This document shows positions 10,026 to 20,112 of a DNA stretch of 64,000 nucleotides, one piece after another (position 1 is the first letter of the stretch; the number at the start of each line of letters is the position of its first letter). Under the pieces are notes generated by a model. The model saw only the letters and a list, made by a program, of their open reading frames with translations, was not told where the DNA came from and did not search any database. Source of the DNA: Lachnospira sp. (GTDB lineage Bacteria; Bacillota; Clostridia; Lachnospirales; Lachnospiraceae); NCBI GenBank assembly GCA_015057605.1, contig SVDX01000003.1, positions 1 through 64,000 on the forward strand. Direction: 5' to 3'. The position numbers and the translations under genes are program-made.

Positions 10026-10069
10026 AACCCCTTCACATTACAATAGTATAAAGATGTGAAGGGGTTTTT
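10026..10069 (+). terminator. Terminator of the dnaJ operon, overlapping the next gene's ribosome site
   Basis: AACCCCTTCACAT (10026-10038) pairs perfectly with ATGTGAAGGGGTT (10054-10066), followed by T residues. The 3' arm contains GAAGGGG, which is correctly spaced for the TTG start at 10073. Confidence 0.9.
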
Positions 10070-10072
10070 ACG

Positions 10073-11227
10073 TTGAAAAAAATATTTTGTATAATTATTG
10101 CTACTGTTTTACTTATGTGCGATATAAGCTCTGTATGGGCGCAGGAACCACAAATAGAAACGCCATCAGCCATAGTTATGGAAGCCTCAACTATGACAGT
10201 AATTTATGAGAAAAATGCAGATGAAATGCTTCCACCGGCTAGCGTTACCAAGATTATGACATTACTTTTGATATTTGACGCCTTAGAAGCAGGTACAATT
10301 AAGCTTACGGACGAAGTTACTGTATCAGAAAATGCTGCTTCAATGGGGGGCAGTCAGGTGTTTTTAGAACCGATGGAAAAGCAGACCGTCGACACAATGA
10401 TTAAATGTATTGCAGTTGCCAGTGCTAATGATGCATCAGTTGCAATGGCAGAGCATATTTGTGGAAGTGAGGAAGCATTTGTTGCAAAAATGAATGAAAG
10501 AGCAAAGACTCTTTCTATGACTAATACACATTTTGTAAATTGCTGTGGTCTTGATACAGATGGACACGAAACTACAGCAAGGGATATTGCACTTATGTCA
10601 AGAGAGCTTATAACAAAATATCCACAAATTTATAACTATTCAACAATATGGATGGATACAATTACACACAGTACAAGAAGAGGTGACAGTGAATTTGGTC
10701 TAACCAATACCAACAAGCTTGTAAAACAGATGGAAGGAACTATAACGGGCTTAAAGACGGGTTCTACCTCTATTGCAAAATGCTGTCTTAGTGCAACTGC
10801 AAGTAAAAATGGAATTGACTTAATAGCAGTTATACTTGCTGCACCAAACAGTAAAACAAGATTTTCGGATGCGGTAACCTTGATTAATTACGGTTATGGA
10901 ATATGCTCGATGTATTCAGATGAAAATATGCCAGCGTTAGAAGAAGTACCAATAAAGGATGGAATCAAAGATAAGGTTACAGTTAGATATGCAGGAGATT
11001 TCAAACATTTATTTACTGAGAGTATTGATAAATCTAAGGTTGAGTCAAGGATAGAATATATAAGGGATATTAAGGCGCCAGTTAATAAAGGTGATGTGCT
11101 TGGGAAAATAGTATATTCATATGATGGAAAGGAAATAGGTTCTGTCGATATACAAGCAGCCGAAGGTGTCAAAAAAGCAAGTTTTAAAGATTGTATAAGA
11201 AAAATCTATTCATTGTATTTTTGCTAA
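10073..11227 (+). CDS. D-alanyl-D-alanine carboxypeptidase (DacF/PBP5-type)
   Basis: A 384-residue serine-type S11 peptidase that trims the terminal D-Ala from peptidoglycan stem peptides outside the membrane. An N-terminal signal sequence (about 1-23, ending VWA) leads to the three active-site boxes: SVTK at 57-60, SAN at 117-119 and KTG at 228-230. The C-terminal PBP5-type beta domain follows (about 285-370), and the end is weakly amphipathic. The start is TTG 10073; no ATG exists that would keep the signal sequence. Its ribosome site lies in the terminator arm of dnaJ, so read-through and hairpin state could both affect translation. Cys pairs near 156-157 are unusual. Confidence 0.92.
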   Translation: MKKIFCIIIATVLLMCDISSVWAQEPQIETPSAIVMEASTMTVIYEKNADEMLPPASVTKIMTLLLIFDALEAGTIKLTDEVTVSENAASMGGSQVFLEPMEKQTVDTMIKCIAVASANDASVAMAEHICGSEEAFVAKMNERAKTLSMTNTHFVNCCGLDTDGHETTARDIALMSRELITKYPQIYNYSTIWMDTITHSTRRGDSEFGLTNTNKLVKQMEGTITGLKTGSTSIAKCCLSATASKNGIDLIAVILAAPNSKTRFSDAVTLINYGYGICSMYSDENMPALEEVPIKDGIKDKVTVRYAGDFKHLFTESIDKSKVESRIEYIRDIKAPVNKGDVLGKIVYSYDGKEIGSVDIQAAEGVKKASFKDCIRKIYSLYFC

Positions 11228-11241
11228 AAATGCACTATAAT
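11213..11241 (+). promoter_or_regulatory. Promoter for the glutamate-synthase-like oxidoreductase
   Basis: TTGTAT (11213-11218), 17 bases, TATAAT (11236-11241). The -35 lies in the last codons of the upstream carboxypeptidase gene. Confidence 0.65.
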
Positions 11242-11279
11242 ATTAATATGCAAAAATATATATAGATTGGAGATAAAAT

Positions 11280-12518
11280 ATGGCATTACATGTAATGGAT
11301 GAAGCTAATCGTTGCTTACAATGTAAGGTACCTATGTGTCAGAAGGGATGCCCTATCAATACTAATATTCCTGAAGCAATACGATTACTTAAAGAAAATA
11401 AGTTAAATGAAGCAGGAAAGATGCTGTTTGAAAACAATCCTTTAACAACAGTATGCAGTCTCGTATGTAATCACGAAAAACAGTGTGAAGGTAATTGCGT
11501 ACTTGGAAGAAAGGGTGCTCCTGTACATTTCTCGACTATTGAGAATTACATTTCCTCTACTTATGCTAATCAAATGGTTAATGGACCGCATCCATCTAAC
11601 GGTATTAAGGTTGCTATTATTGGTTCGGGCCCTGCGGGTATTACAATTGCAATTATTCTTGCAAGATATGGTTATCAGGTTACAATATTTGAAGGTAAGG
11701 ATAAGATCGGTGGAATATTAAGATACGGTATTCCAGAATTTAGACTTCCAAAGAGTGTACTTGATGATATTGAATATAGACATTTAGAACTTAAGGGTAT
11801 TAAGGTAAGACCTAACACTACAATAGGTGCAGCTATTACTATTGAAGACTTATTTAGAGACGGCTATAAGGCTATTTTCGTGGGTACAGGTGTATGGAAG
11901 CCTAATTCGCTTCACATCAAGGGCGAAACCTTTGGCCATGTGCATTTTGCGATTAATTACCTTAACAATCCTGACAGCTATAGACTTGGCAATAAAGTTA
12001 TTGTTATTGGTGCGGGAAATGCGGCTATGGATGTTGCAAGAACTGCTATTAGAAAGGGTTCTAAGGATTTAACCTGCTTTTCTATTACTAAGAAGGTTGC
12101 AGCAAGTGATTATGAATTTAACTATGCTAAGCTTGAAGGTGTTAACTTTGAATATAATAAAAAGCCAATTGAGATAACTGATGAAGGAGTTATTTTTGTA
12201 GATGTTATTGAAGACGAAGAAGGTAACTTTACAGAAGTTGAAGGCTCAGCACAGTTGTATCCGGCAAATAGTGTAATTATATCTATCAGTCAGGGACCAC
12301 AAAGTAGGCTTGTTAATACAACAGAAGGTCTAAAGGCTAATAGCAGAGGACTTTTGGATGCTGATGAAACAGGCCACACTTCAAGACCTGGTATATTTGC
12401 ATCAGGTGATGTTGTAAATGGTGCAAGAACTGTAGTAGAAGCAGTAGCCCACAGCAAAATCGTTGCAGAATCAATGCATCAGTATATACAAAGCTTACCA
12501 AAGGATGAGTTAGAATAA
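11280..12518 (+). CDS. NAD(P)-dependent oxidoreductase, glutamate synthase small-subunit-like (GltD/NfnB type)
   Basis: A 412-residue flavoprotein. The N-terminal domain has cysteine clusters CLQCKVPMCQKGCP (about 12-25) and CSLVCNHEKQCEGNC (about 60-74), which ligate Fe-S clusters in GltD-type proteins. An FAD-binding GSGPAG follows, then an NAD(P)-binding GAGNAAMDVAR, and a C-terminal FASGDVVNGARTVVEA typical of the family. The length is slightly short of GltD (about 450-490). No large GltB gene is present nearby, so it may act alone or with another partner as an electron-transfer subunit. The stop overlaps the next start (TAATG), indicating translational coupling. Confidence 0.85.
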   Translation: MALHVMDEANRCLQCKVPMCQKGCPINTNIPEAIRLLKENKLNEAGKMLFENNPLTTVCSLVCNHEKQCEGNCVLGRKGAPVHFSTIENYISSTYANQMVNGPHPSNGIKVAIIGSGPAGITIAIILARYGYQVTIFEGKDKIGGILRYGIPEFRLPKSVLDDIEYRHLELKGIKVRPNTTIGAAITIEDLFRDGYKAIFVGTGVWKPNSLHIKGETFGHVHFAINYLNNPDSYRLGNKVIVIGAGNAAMDVARTAIRKGSKDLTCFSITKKVAASDYEFNYAKLEGVNFEYNKKPIEITDEGVIFVDVIEDEEGNFTEVEGSAQLYPANSVIISISQGPQSRLVNTTEGLKANSRGLLDADETGHTSRPGIFASGDVVNGARTVVEAVAHSKIVAESMHQYIQSLPKDELE

Positions 12519-13579
12519 TGAAAGTAGAAAAACACAATTATCCCTCAGTGCATAAGGGTGTTGTAAGAGCTGCCCTTATGCTTGTACCGCCATTTTATAC
12601 AGAGGATGATAAGAACTTACTTATAGAATATGCGGCAGTGCCAGATAACAAAAATGATCGCCTTAATGGCAAAGGAAAGCATTATTATTGCGCACAAAAT
12701 GCAGTAGGAAAACCGTATAAAACTTATACTGATAAGGCATATTACTTAAATGGCTCTAAAAAGCTTGCACCATCGCTTAGAACGATGTTTGAAAGTGAAT
12801 ATTTGACAGCAATAGCTATGTATAAGTTAGGTAAAAGATACTGGGCGATGGATTCGCTTATGAGAGCGGCGCATATGTTAGCGGATGTATGCTGTCCACC
12901 ACACAGCTGTGAATTTACGTATTTTTCGCCATATGGTAAATATCATCAAAGATACGAAGGTAAGGCGGCCAGCGTATTCTGGGGAGAAGATGGCATTGAT
13001 GAAGAAAAGGCCGCTAAAAAGTGGGCTGAGTATGCATTAAAACCAGCCACTCCTACAAGAGATTTTATGAAATTATTTAATGATTTGTCATTGCTTTCAG
13101 GTGCTGAGATAAATAACGTAGTAGATGATGATATTGAAAAGGTTGAGGATTCTATTTACAGACAGCTAAAGCTTACAATACAAAATCTTGCAATGCTGTT
13201 TACAATATTTATCGAGGATGTGCAGTCAGAAAATGTATTCTATTTAAAAGAAAATACGGCGTATACGCTATGCCAGTATGGCGAAGCCTCTAAACAATTT
13301 GAAGAGGTACTGTATGTAGAATATGATGAAGATAATCTATTTTCTTTAAAGACTAAGGATGGAAGATATCTTTGTTTAAAATCGTTAGGAAGAGTCGTTT
13401 TTACAGATGATATTAAAAAAGGTATTACAAAGTTTACGTTAGGCGTAGAAGGTGCTAACGTGTTGTATCCTATGGGCAATCCGGATCGTTTCATAGGCTT
13501 TGATGGTAAGCATTTTGAATGTCGTAAGGCAAGAAATTTAAATGCGAAAAATACATTTACATTTGTTGAAAATGTTTGA
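12518..13579 (+). CDS. Zinc-dependent phospholipase C/S1-P1 nuclease-like protein with C-terminal fascin-like domain
   Basis: A 353-residue protein with no evident signal peptide. The N-terminal helical domain carries a ligand pattern like zinc-dependent phospholipase C: His55, HMLAD (His119, Asp123), PPH (His129) and HQRYE (His143, Glu147). From about 260 the sequence becomes beta-rich, with LFSLKTKDGRYLCLKSLGR and a second KHFECRKARNLNAKNTFTF, which resembles a fascin-like beta-trefoil that often binds actin or carbohydrate. The domain pairing and the apparent cytosolic location are unusual. It is coupled to the oxidoreductase gene by a 1-base overlap. The substrate is unknown; hydrolase activity is inferred from the ligands. 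Confidence 0.7.
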   Translation: MKVEKHNYPSVHKGVVRAALMLVPPFYTEDDKNLLIEYAAVPDNKNDRLNGKGKHYYCAQNAVGKPYKTYTDKAYYLNGSKKLAPSLRTMFESEYLTAIAMYKLGKRYWAMDSLMRAAHMLADVCCPPHSCEFTYFSPYGKYHQRYEGKAASVFWGEDGIDEEKAAKKWAEYALKPATPTRDFMKLFNDLSLLSGAEINNVVDDDIEKVEDSIYRQLKLTIQNLAMLFTIFIEDVQSENVFYLKENTAYTLCQYGEASKQFEEVLYVEYDEDNLFSLKTKDGRYLCLKSLGRVVFTDDIKKGITKFTLGVEGANVLYPMGNPDRFIGFDGKHFECRKARNLNAKNTFTFVENV

Positions 13580-13604
13580 CAAGCCAGGATTTTTGTAGTA
13601 TTAT
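13576..13604 (+). promoter_or_regulatory. Promoter of the pheS T-box leader
   Basis: TTGACA (13576-13581), 17 bases, TATTAT (13599-13604); TATAAT overlaps at 13602-13607. The upstream gene's TGA stop is embedded in the -35 box. Confidence 0.75.
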
Positions 13605-13624
13605 AATCGATATGTGAATAAAAC

Positions 13625-13871
13625 AAAGACTGTGAAAGTGTAAAGTAGGTAATTGTTTTCTTACAGAGAGACGGAATCGTCGGTTGAGAGTTTCGTTAAG
13701 TTCAGACCTTTACTGAATTTCCCACTGGAGTTGCATAGTTGAACTGATAGTAGATTATGACGTGGCATGCGCGTTAAGCATGACTTAAGTGCCTGTTTAT
13801 AACAGGAATTAGGGTGGTACCGCGAAGTATGTATATATATACTCCGTCCCTTTGTAGGGCGGAGTTTTTTT
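13625..13871 (+). promoter_or_regulatory. T-box riboswitch, phenylalanine-specific
   Basis: The leader carries the T-box sequence AGGGTGGTACCGCG (13811-13824) and a stem I region near 13640-13750. GAATTTCCC (13715-13723) provides the likely specifier as TTC (13719-13721) or TTT (13718-13720); both are Phe codons. The terminator GGGACGGAGT-type hairpin (ACTCCGTCCCT/AGGGCGGAGT, from 13841) is followed by T7. Uncharged tRNA-Phe is expected to pair with the specifier and the T-box and prevent termination, raising pheST expression. This leader fills most of the 357-base gap. Confidence 0.95.
13841..13871 (+). terminator. T-box terminator hairpin
   Basis: ACTCCGTCCCT pairs with AGGGCGGAGT around TTGT, then T7. 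The antiterminator competes for its 5' side through the T-box sequence. Confidence 0.9.
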
Positions 13872-13936
13872 ATTTTCTAAAAGGCTAATAAAAAACACTC
13901 CGCAATATATACAAAACATTTTAGGAGGAACACAAA

Positions 13937-14956
13937 GTGAAAGAAAGATTACAGGCAATTGAGAATGCTGCATTGAATCAAATTAATGAAGCTAAATCTC
14001 TTGAACAATTAAATGATGTCAGAGTTGCTTTCCTTGGTAAGAAGGGCGAGATTACTGAAATTATGAAGTGTATGAAAGATTTATCGGCAGAGGAAAGACC
14101 TGCATTTGGTCAGATGGTTAACTCTGTAAGACAGGCAATTGAAGAAGCTATTGAGAACACTAAGACTTCAATGGCTGCTAAACTTCGTGAAGAACAATTA
14201 AAGTCAGAGGTTATTGACGTTACATTACCTGCAAAGAAGAGTAATGTAGGTCATAGACACCCTAATACTATAGCGTTAGAAGAGGTTCAAAGAATATTTG
14301 TAGGTATGGGATATGAGGTTGTTGAAGGTCCAGAAGTAGAATATGATTATTATAACTTCGAGGCACTTAACATTCCTGCTAATCACCCTGCAAAGGATGA
14401 ACAGGATACATTCTACATAAACGATAAGATTCTTCTTAGAACACAAACATCTCCTGTTCAGGCAAGATATATGGAAACAGGCAAGATGCCAATCAGAATG
14501 ATTGCACCAGGTAGAGTTTTCCGTTCAGATGAAGTTGATGCAACACATTCACCTTCATTCCATCAGATTGAAGGTCTTGTAATTGATAAAAATATTACAT
14601 TTGCTGATTTAAAGGGAACATTAGCAGAATTTGCAAGAGAGTTATTTGGACCTGAAACAAAGGTTAAATTCAGACCTCACCATTTCCCATTTACAGAGCC
14701 AAGTGCCGAAGTGGACGTTACATGTTTTAAGTGTGGTGGCAAAGGTTGTAGAATGTGTAAGGGTTCAGGTTGGATAGAAATCCTTGGCTGTGGTATGGTA
14801 CATCCAAAGGTTCTTGAAAATTGTAAAATTGATTCAAATGAATATCAGGGCTTTGCATTTGGTATCGGACTTGAAAGAATCGCATTGTTAAAATATGAAA
14901 TTGATGACATGCGTTTATTATACGAAAATGATACCAGATTCTTGAAGCAATTTTAG
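13937..14956 (+). CDS. pheS: Phenylalanine-tRNA ligase alpha subunit
   Basis: A 339-residue class II aminoacyl-tRNA synthetase alpha subunit. The N-terminal coiled coil (1-90) binds tRNA. Motif 2 is visible as [23 protein letters not shown], and the C-terminal [16 protein letters not shown] is motif 3. [13 protein letters not shown] insertion provides a likely zinc site, as in many bacterial PheS. It charges tRNA-Phe as an alpha2-beta2 tetramer with PheT, 19 bases downstream. The start is GTG 13937, preceded by TTAGGAGG; no ATG is close. Regulated by the T-box upstream. Confidence 0.97.
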   Translation: MKERLQAIENAALNQINEAKSLEQLNDVRVAFLGKKGEITEIMKCMKDLSAEERPAFGQMVNSVRQAIEEAIENTKTSMAAKLREEQLKSEVIDVTLPAKKSNVGHRHPNTIALEEVQRIFVGMGYEVVEGPEVEYDYYNFEALNIPANHPAKDEQDTFYINDKILLRTQTSPVQARYMETGKMPIRMIAPGRVFRSDEVDATHSPSFHQIEGLVIDKNITFADLKGTLAEFARELFGPETKVKFRPHHFPFTEPSAEVDVTCFKCGGKGCRMCKGSGWIEILGCGMVHPKVLENCKIDSNEYQGFAFGIGLERIALLKYEIDDMRLLYENDTRFLKQF

Positions 14957-14975
14957 GAATGGAGGAGAACGAAGA

Positions 14976-17393
14976 ATGAATACAGCATTATCATGGATTA
15001 AGGCCTATGTAAAAGATTTAGATGTTACAGCACAAGAATATACAGATGCTATGACATTATCTGGTACAAAGGTTGAAGGATTTGAAGAATTAGATAAAGA
15101 TTTAGATAAAATCGTTGTTGGTCAGATTGTAAAGATAGATGCACATCCAGATGCAACAAAGCTTATTGTTTGTCAAGTAAATATAGGCGATGAGACAGTT
15201 CAAATCGTAACTGGTGCGTCAAATGTAAAGGAAGGCGACAAGGTTCCGGTAGTATTAGATGGCGGTAGAGTTGCTGGTGGTCACGACGGTACTAAGACTG
15301 AAGGCGGAATTAAGATAAAAAAAGGCAAGCTTCGTGGTGTAGAATCATGTGGTATGATGTGCTCAATTGAAGAATTAGGCTCAACTACAGATTTTTATCC
15401 AGAAGCAGCAAAAGATGGAATATACATTTTGCCACAGGATACACCTGTAGGTACAGATGCTATTGAATTATTAGGTTTTAGAGATGTAGTATTTGAATAC
15501 GAAGTTACATCAAACAGAGTTGATTGCTATTCAGTTGTTGGTATTGCAAGAGAAGCAGCTGCAACATTTAGAAAAGAATTTAATCCACCTGTAATTAAAG
15601 AAACAGGTAACGCAGAAGACATTAATACTATGTTTTCGGTTGATGTAGAGGCTACAGATTTATGTAAGCGTTTCTGCGCAAGAATGGTTAAAAATGTTAA
15701 GATTGGTCCATCACCAGAGTGGATGCAAAGAAGACTTGCAAAGAGCGGTATAAGACCAATCAATAATTTAGTTGATATTACTAACTACGTTATGGAAGAA
15801 TATGGCCAACCAATGCATGCTTATGATTACAGTACATTAGAAGGTAGCAAGATTGTTGTAAGAAGAGCTAACAATGGCGAAGAATTTACTACACTTGATG
15901 GCAATGTAAGAAAGCTTGATGACTCAATTCTTATGATTTGTGATGCTAACAAGCCAGTTGGTATTGCAGGTATCATGGGTGGTGAAAACTCAATGATTAC
16001 TGAAGATGTAGATACTGTATTATTTGAAGCAGCATGCTTTGATGGAACAAATATAAGATTATCAAGTAAAAAAGTTGGTTTAAGAACAGATGCTTCTGGT
16101 AAGTTTGAAAAAGGTCTTGATCCTAACAATGCAATTGATGCTATTAACAGAGCGTGCCAGTTAATTGAAGAATTAGGCGTAGGTGAAGTTGTAGGTGGCG
16201 TTGTAGACGTATACCCTGAAAAGAATGAAGTTAAGAGAGTTGCATTTGATGCAGATAAGGTTAACAAATTATTAGGAACAAATATTTCTAAGGAAGATAT
16301 GATTTCATACTTTAAGTTAGTTGATTTAGAGTATGATTATGAGAAGGATGAAGTTATCGTTCCAACATTTAGACAGGATGTTGAAAGACTTGCAGACCTT
16401 GCAGAAGAAGTTGCAAGATTCTATGGCTATGACAAGATTCCTGTTACATTACCAAGCGGTGAGGCAACAACAGGTAAAATATCTCATAAGATGAGAGTAG
16501 AAGCTATTGCAAGAGATATCGCAGAATTTAGCGGTTTCTCACAATCAATGACATATTCATTTGAAAGTCCTAAGGTATTTGATAAATTATTACTTGATGC
16601 AGATGATAACTTGAGAAATGCAATTGTTATCTCAAATCCATTAGGTGAAGATTATAGTATTATGAGAACATCTGTATTAAATGGTATGTTAAGTTCAATC
16701 TCAACTAACTTTAACAGAAGAAATAAAAATGTAAGATTATATGAACTTGGTAACGTATATATTCCAAAGGCATTACCATTAGAAGAATTGCCAGATGAAA
16801 GAATGCAATTTATACTTGGTATGTACGGAGATGGCGACTTCTTTACAATGAAGGGTGTTGTAGAAGAATTTATCGAAAAGCTTGGTATTATGACTAAGTT
16901 AAGCTATAACCCTGATACAAAGAAGAATTTCTTACATCCAGGAAGAAAGGCTGATATCGTACTTAATAACGAGGTTATTGGCTACTTAGGTGAGGTTCAT
17001 CCACAAGTATGTGATAATTACGATATCTCTGACAGAGTATATATTGCAGTTATCGATATGCCTACGATTACAGATAAGGCAAGCTTTGAAAGAAAATACA
17101 GTGGTATTGCAAAATATCCTGCAACAACAAGAGACATAAGTATGACAGTTCCAAAGAGTATTCTTGTAGGAACTATTGAAAATGTTATTGAAAAACGTGG
17201 CGGTAAGTTACTTGAAAGCTATAATTTATTTGATATTTACGAAGGAAGTCAGATTAAGGAAGGCTACAAGTCAGTTGCATATTCTATCGTATTTAGAGCC
17301 AAGGATAGAACCTTAGAGGATAAGGAAGTATCTGAGATTATGGATAGAATTGTAAAAGATTTATCTGCAATGGATATTGAGCTTAGACAATAG
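14976..17393 (+). CDS. pheT: Phenylalanine-tRNA ligase beta subunit
   Basis: An 805-residue PheT of full length. The order is the N-terminal tRNA-binding OB domain (about 40-150, with [16 protein letters not shown]), the B3/B4 editing domain (about 205-390, with [20 protein letters not shown] just before it), B5 (about 400-480), the catalytic-like core, and a C-terminal anticodon-binding domain (from about 705, with [14 protein letters not shown]). It partners with PheS and edits mischarged Tyr-tRNA. Ribosome site GGAGGAG precedes ATG 14976. Confidence 0.97.
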   Translation: MNTALSWIKAYVKDLDVTAQEYTDAMTLSGTKVEGFEELDKDLDKIVVGQIVKIDAHPDATKLIVCQVNIGDETVQIVTGASNVKEGDKVPVVLDGGRVAGGHDGTKTEGGIKIKKGKLRGVESCGMMCSIEELGSTTDFYPEAAKDGIYILPQDTPVGTDAIELLGFRDVVFEYEVTSNRVDCYSVVGIAREAAATFRKEFNPPVIKETGNAEDINTMFSVDVEATDLCKRFCARMVKNVKIGPSPEWMQRRLAKSGIRPINNLVDITNYVMEEYGQPMHAYDYSTLEGSKIVVRRANNGEEFTTLDGNVRKLDDSILMICDANKPVGIAGIMGGENSMITEDVDTVLFEAACFDGTNIRLSSKKVGLRTDASGKFEKGLDPNNAIDAINRACQLIEELGVGEVVGGVVDVYPEKNEVKRVAFDADKVNKLLGTNISKEDMISYFKLVDLEYDYEKDEVIVPTFRQDVERLADLAEEVARFYGYDKIPVTLPSGEATTGKISHKMRVEAIARDIAEFSGFSQSMTYSFESPKVFDKLLLDADDNLRNAIVISNPLGEDYSIMRTSVLNGMLSSISTNFNRRNKNVRLYELGNVYIPKALPLEELPDERMQFILGMYGDGDFFTMKGVVEEFIEKLGIMTKLSYNPDTKKNFLHPGRKADIVLNNEVIGYLGEVHPQVCDNYDISDRVYIAVIDMPTITDKASFERKYSGIAKYPATTRDISMTVPKSILVGTIENVIEKRGGKLLESYNLFDIYEGSQIKEGYKSVAYSIVFRAKDRTLEDKEVSEIMDRIVKDLSAMDIELRQ

Positions 17394-17412
17394 CACAGAA
17401 ATGAGTTATAAT

Positions 17413-18438
17413 ATGAATGTACATGATTTTTATTTTGATTTACCACAAGAACTGATAGCTCAGGATCCTTTGGAAAATCGTTCATCATCAAGATTGCTGG
17501 TGTTAGATAGAAATAGCGGAGACGTGGAGCATAAGACATTCACAGATATAGTTGATTATCTTAATGAAGGAGATTGCCTTGTTATCAATGATACCAAGGT
17601 AATTCCTGCAAGATTATTTGGTCTTAGGGAAACGACAAATGCAAGCATTGAGGTACTACTTTTAAAACGTAGGGAAAATGATATTTGGGAAACCTTAGTT
17701 AAGCCAGGTAAAAAGGCTAAGATAGGCACCAAAATTATATTTGGTGATGGCAAGCTTATAGGCAATGTTATTGATATTGTAGAAGAAGGCAATCGTTTAA
17801 TAAAGTTTGAGTATGAAGGTATATTTGAGGAGGTGCTTGATGAATTAGGTCAAATGCCACTTCCACCATATATTACACATACACTCCAAGATAAAAACAG
17901 ATATCAGACAGTTTACGCAAAGCATGAAGGTTCGGCAGCAGCACCTACGGCAGGTTTGCATTTTACTAAGGAATTGCTTGAACAGATAGAAAAGAAGGGC
18001 GTAAAGATTGCGCGAGTTACTTTACATGTAGGTTTAGGCACCTTTAGACCGGTTAAAGTTGAAAATGTATTGGAACATCATATGCATTCTGAATTCTATC
18101 AGATTGATGCAGATGCAGCAAAAACTATCAACGAAGCAAAGGACAATGGTCATAGAGTTATAGCGGTAGGCACTACAAGCTCAAGAACTCTTGAATCTGT
18201 TGGTGATGAAAATGGAAGGGTTAAGGAAACGAGCGGTTGGACCGATATATTTATATATCCGGGATACAAGTTCAAGGTGGTGGATAATTTAATCACTAAT
18301 TTCCATTTACCGGAATCAACGCTGGTTATGTTAGTGTCTGCGTTAGCAGGCAGGGAAAATGTATTGGATGCATACAAAGAGGCAGTTAAAGAAGGATATA
18401 GATTCTTTAGTTTCGGAGATGCAATGTTTATTCATTAG
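17413..18438 (+). CDS. queA: S-adenosylmethionine:tRNA ribosyltransferase-isomerase QueA
   Basis: A 341-residue QueA, which makes epoxyqueuosine in tRNA wobble position 34 from preQ1-tRNA and SAM. Family stretches include [13 protein letters not shown] at the N-terminus, [30 protein letters not shown] and the C-terminal [15 protein letters not shown]. The family start is close to MxxxDFxFDLP, so I use ATG 17413; ATG 17401 gives four more residues and TTG 17377 overlaps pheT without a ribosome site. No strong Shine-Dalgarno is visible for any start, suggesting translation coupled to pheT (19-base gap). Confidence 0.93.
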   Translation: MNVHDFYFDLPQELIAQDPLENRSSSRLLVLDRNSGDVEHKTFTDIVDYLNEGDCLVINDTKVIPARLFGLRETTNASIEVLLLKRRENDIWETLVKPGKKAKIGTKIIFGDGKLIGNVIDIVEEGNRLIKFEYEGIFEEVLDELGQMPLPPYITHTLQDKNRYQTVYAKHEGSAAAPTAGLHFTKELLEQIEKKGVKIARVTLHVGLGTFRPVKVENVLEHHMHSEFYQIDADAAKTINEAKDNGHRVIAVGTTSSRTLESVGDENGRVKETSGWTDIFIYPGYKFKVVDNLITNFHLPESTLVMLVSALAGRENVLDAYKEAVKEGYRFFSFGDAMFIH

Positions 18439-18449
18439 GAGGTTTAAAA

Positions 18450-18806
18450 ATGGGAGAAGAAAAGAGACGTTCAAAAAGAATGGAGATTAACGTTGTTATC
18501 AAGCTTAATAAGATTCAGAATCAATTATTACCACTTGATATAAGAGAAGATGAATTCGCAGTTAATCTTGTGAATATTTCAAAAGACGGTATAGCATTTA
18601 GAAGTCCTGAGAGATTACCGCTTAACAGTTTTTATGATACAACAATTGAACTTTGGAACAAAGAAAAAATTAGTTCAATTATTGAAATAATCCGTATGGA
18701 AAACAGAGGCGAGGAAGAAACCTTGTATGGTTGCCGATTTATTGGTATCAATAGTGCTGACCAGTTTAGAATAGATGTATATGAACTTTTAAATGAGAGT
18801 AAGTAA
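18450..18806 (+). CDS. PilZ domain protein (likely c-di-GMP binding)
   Basis: A 118-residue single-domain protein. The RxxxR c-di-GMP contact is at Arg6-Arg10 in KRRSKR, and the NxSxxG motif is NISKDG at 42-47. Both signature elements are present, so c-di-GMP binding is likely (family knowledge). It is co-transcribed 11 bases behind queA, with AGGAGG before ATG 18450. Its target is unknown. The window also encodes a type IV pilus, a common target of c-di-GMP signalling, but the genes are 27 kb apart, so the link is only a hypothesis. Confidence 0.85.
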   Translation: MGEEKRRSKRMEINVVIKLNKIQNQLLPLDIREDEFAVNLVNISKDGIAFRSPERLPLNSFYDTTIELWNKEKISSIIEIIRMENRGEEETLYGCRFIGINSADQFRIDVYELLNESK

Positions 18807-18813
18807 ATTAAAG

Positions 18814-18844
18814 AAGTCTGCTATGAGTTTTTCATAGCAGACTT
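18814..18844. terminator. Bidirectional terminator between the PilZ gene and aroA
   Basis: AAGTCTGCTATGA (18814-18826) pairs perfectly with TCATAGCAGACTT (18832-18844) around a five-base loop. The aroA stop codon lies in the right arm. Confidence 0.85.
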
Positions 18845-20100
18845 TCTATTGTCTCAAAAAATCCAGGATATGATACATTTACACAATCATAATCATCTAA
18901 TTTAACTTCAGAGTCTATGTTAAGTCCTGCGATTGCAAATGACATAGCGATTCTGTGGTCTAAATTAGTCTGTATTGTTGCGCCGTGTAGCTCTTTGCCA
19001 CCATTTATGATCATACCATCGTCTGTGGCAACTATATCAGCGCCCATAGCTTTTAGGTTATTTACCATTAAATCAATTCGGTTTGATTCTTTTACCTTTA
19101 ATTCAGCAGCATCCTTTATTGTAGTAGTACCGTCAGCAAATGCAGCCAATATTGCAATTATTGGAATCTCGTCTATAAGAGTTGGAATAATTTCGCCTTC
19201 AATGGTTGTAGCATGTAAGTTTGAATGTTTGACAAGTATATCGGCTACAGCTTCTCCGGCAACAGTTCGTTCATTTAATAAGCTGATATTACCACCCATT
19301 GCTTTAACCACGCGTATAATGCCGTCTCTTGTAGGGTTGATACCAACATTTTTTATAAGTAGCTCTGAACCTGGAACTATTAAGCCGGCTGCTATAAAGT
19401 AAGCGGCAGAAGAAATGTCACCAGGAACATTAACCTCAGTTGCAAAAAGCTCTGTGGCAGGCTCAATATGAGCAGTTGTATCGGTTGTCCATACATTTGC
19501 ACCAAAAGCAGTAAGCATAAGCTCAGAATGATTTCTTGAAATATATGGCTCTGTTACACTTGTAATGCCATCAGCATAAAGTCCGGCTAAAAGTATAGAT
19601 GATTTAACCTGAGCAGAGGCAACCTTAGAAGTGTAATCAATGGCGTTTAGTTTATTGCCAGTAATTTTAAGTGGAGCACAGAAATTATCGTCAATGCTTG
19701 AAATGTTCGCATTCATCATTGATAAAGGCTCTATAATACGCTTCATTGGACGTTTTCTGATAGAAGCATCACCGTCTACCGTGCAGGTAAAATTCTGGGC
19801 TGATAAAATACCCGACATAAGTCGGATGGTTGTTCCGCTGTTGCCAACATACAAGGTGTCCTTTGGAGCTTTTAGACCATAAAGTCCATTGCCATGAACA
19901 TATATAGTACCGTTATCGTTAGTGATATCTATGCCCATTTGTTTAAAACATGCAATAGTAGATAGACAATCTGCGCCCTGTAAAAAATTAGTTATTTTTG
20001 TAGTACCTTTTGCTAAAGAACCAAACATTACTGCACGATGAGATATAGATTTATCTCCGGGAACAGTGATTTCGCCTTTGAGTCTTATATTGTTAGTCAT
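18832..20100 (-). CDS. aroA: 3-phosphoshikimate 1-carboxyvinyltransferase (EPSP synthase)
   Basis: A 422-residue EPSP synthase, the sixth step of the shikimate pathway, joining PEP to shikimate 3-phosphate. Conserved stretches are PGDKSISHRAVMFGSLA near the N-terminus, GNSGTTIRLMSG (about 84-95), KRPM, ELKVKESNRI, and DHRIAMSFAI in the C-terminal half. The two-domain length is normal. It is the second gene of a minus-strand operon, 12 bases after tyrA, with AGGAGA before the ATG at 20100. Confidence 0.96.
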   Translation of the reverse strand: MTNNIRLKGEITVPGDKSISHRAVMFGSLAKGTTKITNFLQGADCLSTIACFKQMGIDITNDNGTIYVHGNGLYGLKAPKDTLYVGNSGTTIRLMSGILSAQNFTCTVDGDASIRKRPMKRIIEPLSMMNANISSIDDNFCAPLKITGNKLNAIDYTSKVASAQVKSSILLAGLYADGITSVTEPYISRNHSELMLTAFGANVWTTDTTAHIEPATELFATEVNVPGDISSAAYFIAAGLIVPGSELLIKNVGINPTRDGIIRVVKAMGGNISLLNERTVAGEAVADILVKHSNLHATTIEGEIIPTLIDEIPIIAILAAFADGTTTIKDAAELKVKESNRIDLMVNNLKAMGADIVATDDGMIINGGKELHGATIQTNLDHRIAMSFAIAGLNIDSEVKLDDYDCVNVSYPGFFETIESLL

Positions 20101-20112
20101 TGTAGTTCTCCT

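Noticed and set aside
13886-13905. A copy of AAAAACACTCCG matching 5125-5136, taken as a dispersed repeat
   Set aside because: Only 12 bases match and the copy at 13889 is nearly complementary to the T-box terminator arm, so two copies in the window do not prove a repeat family. Kept only as a hint in the 5098-5210 finding.
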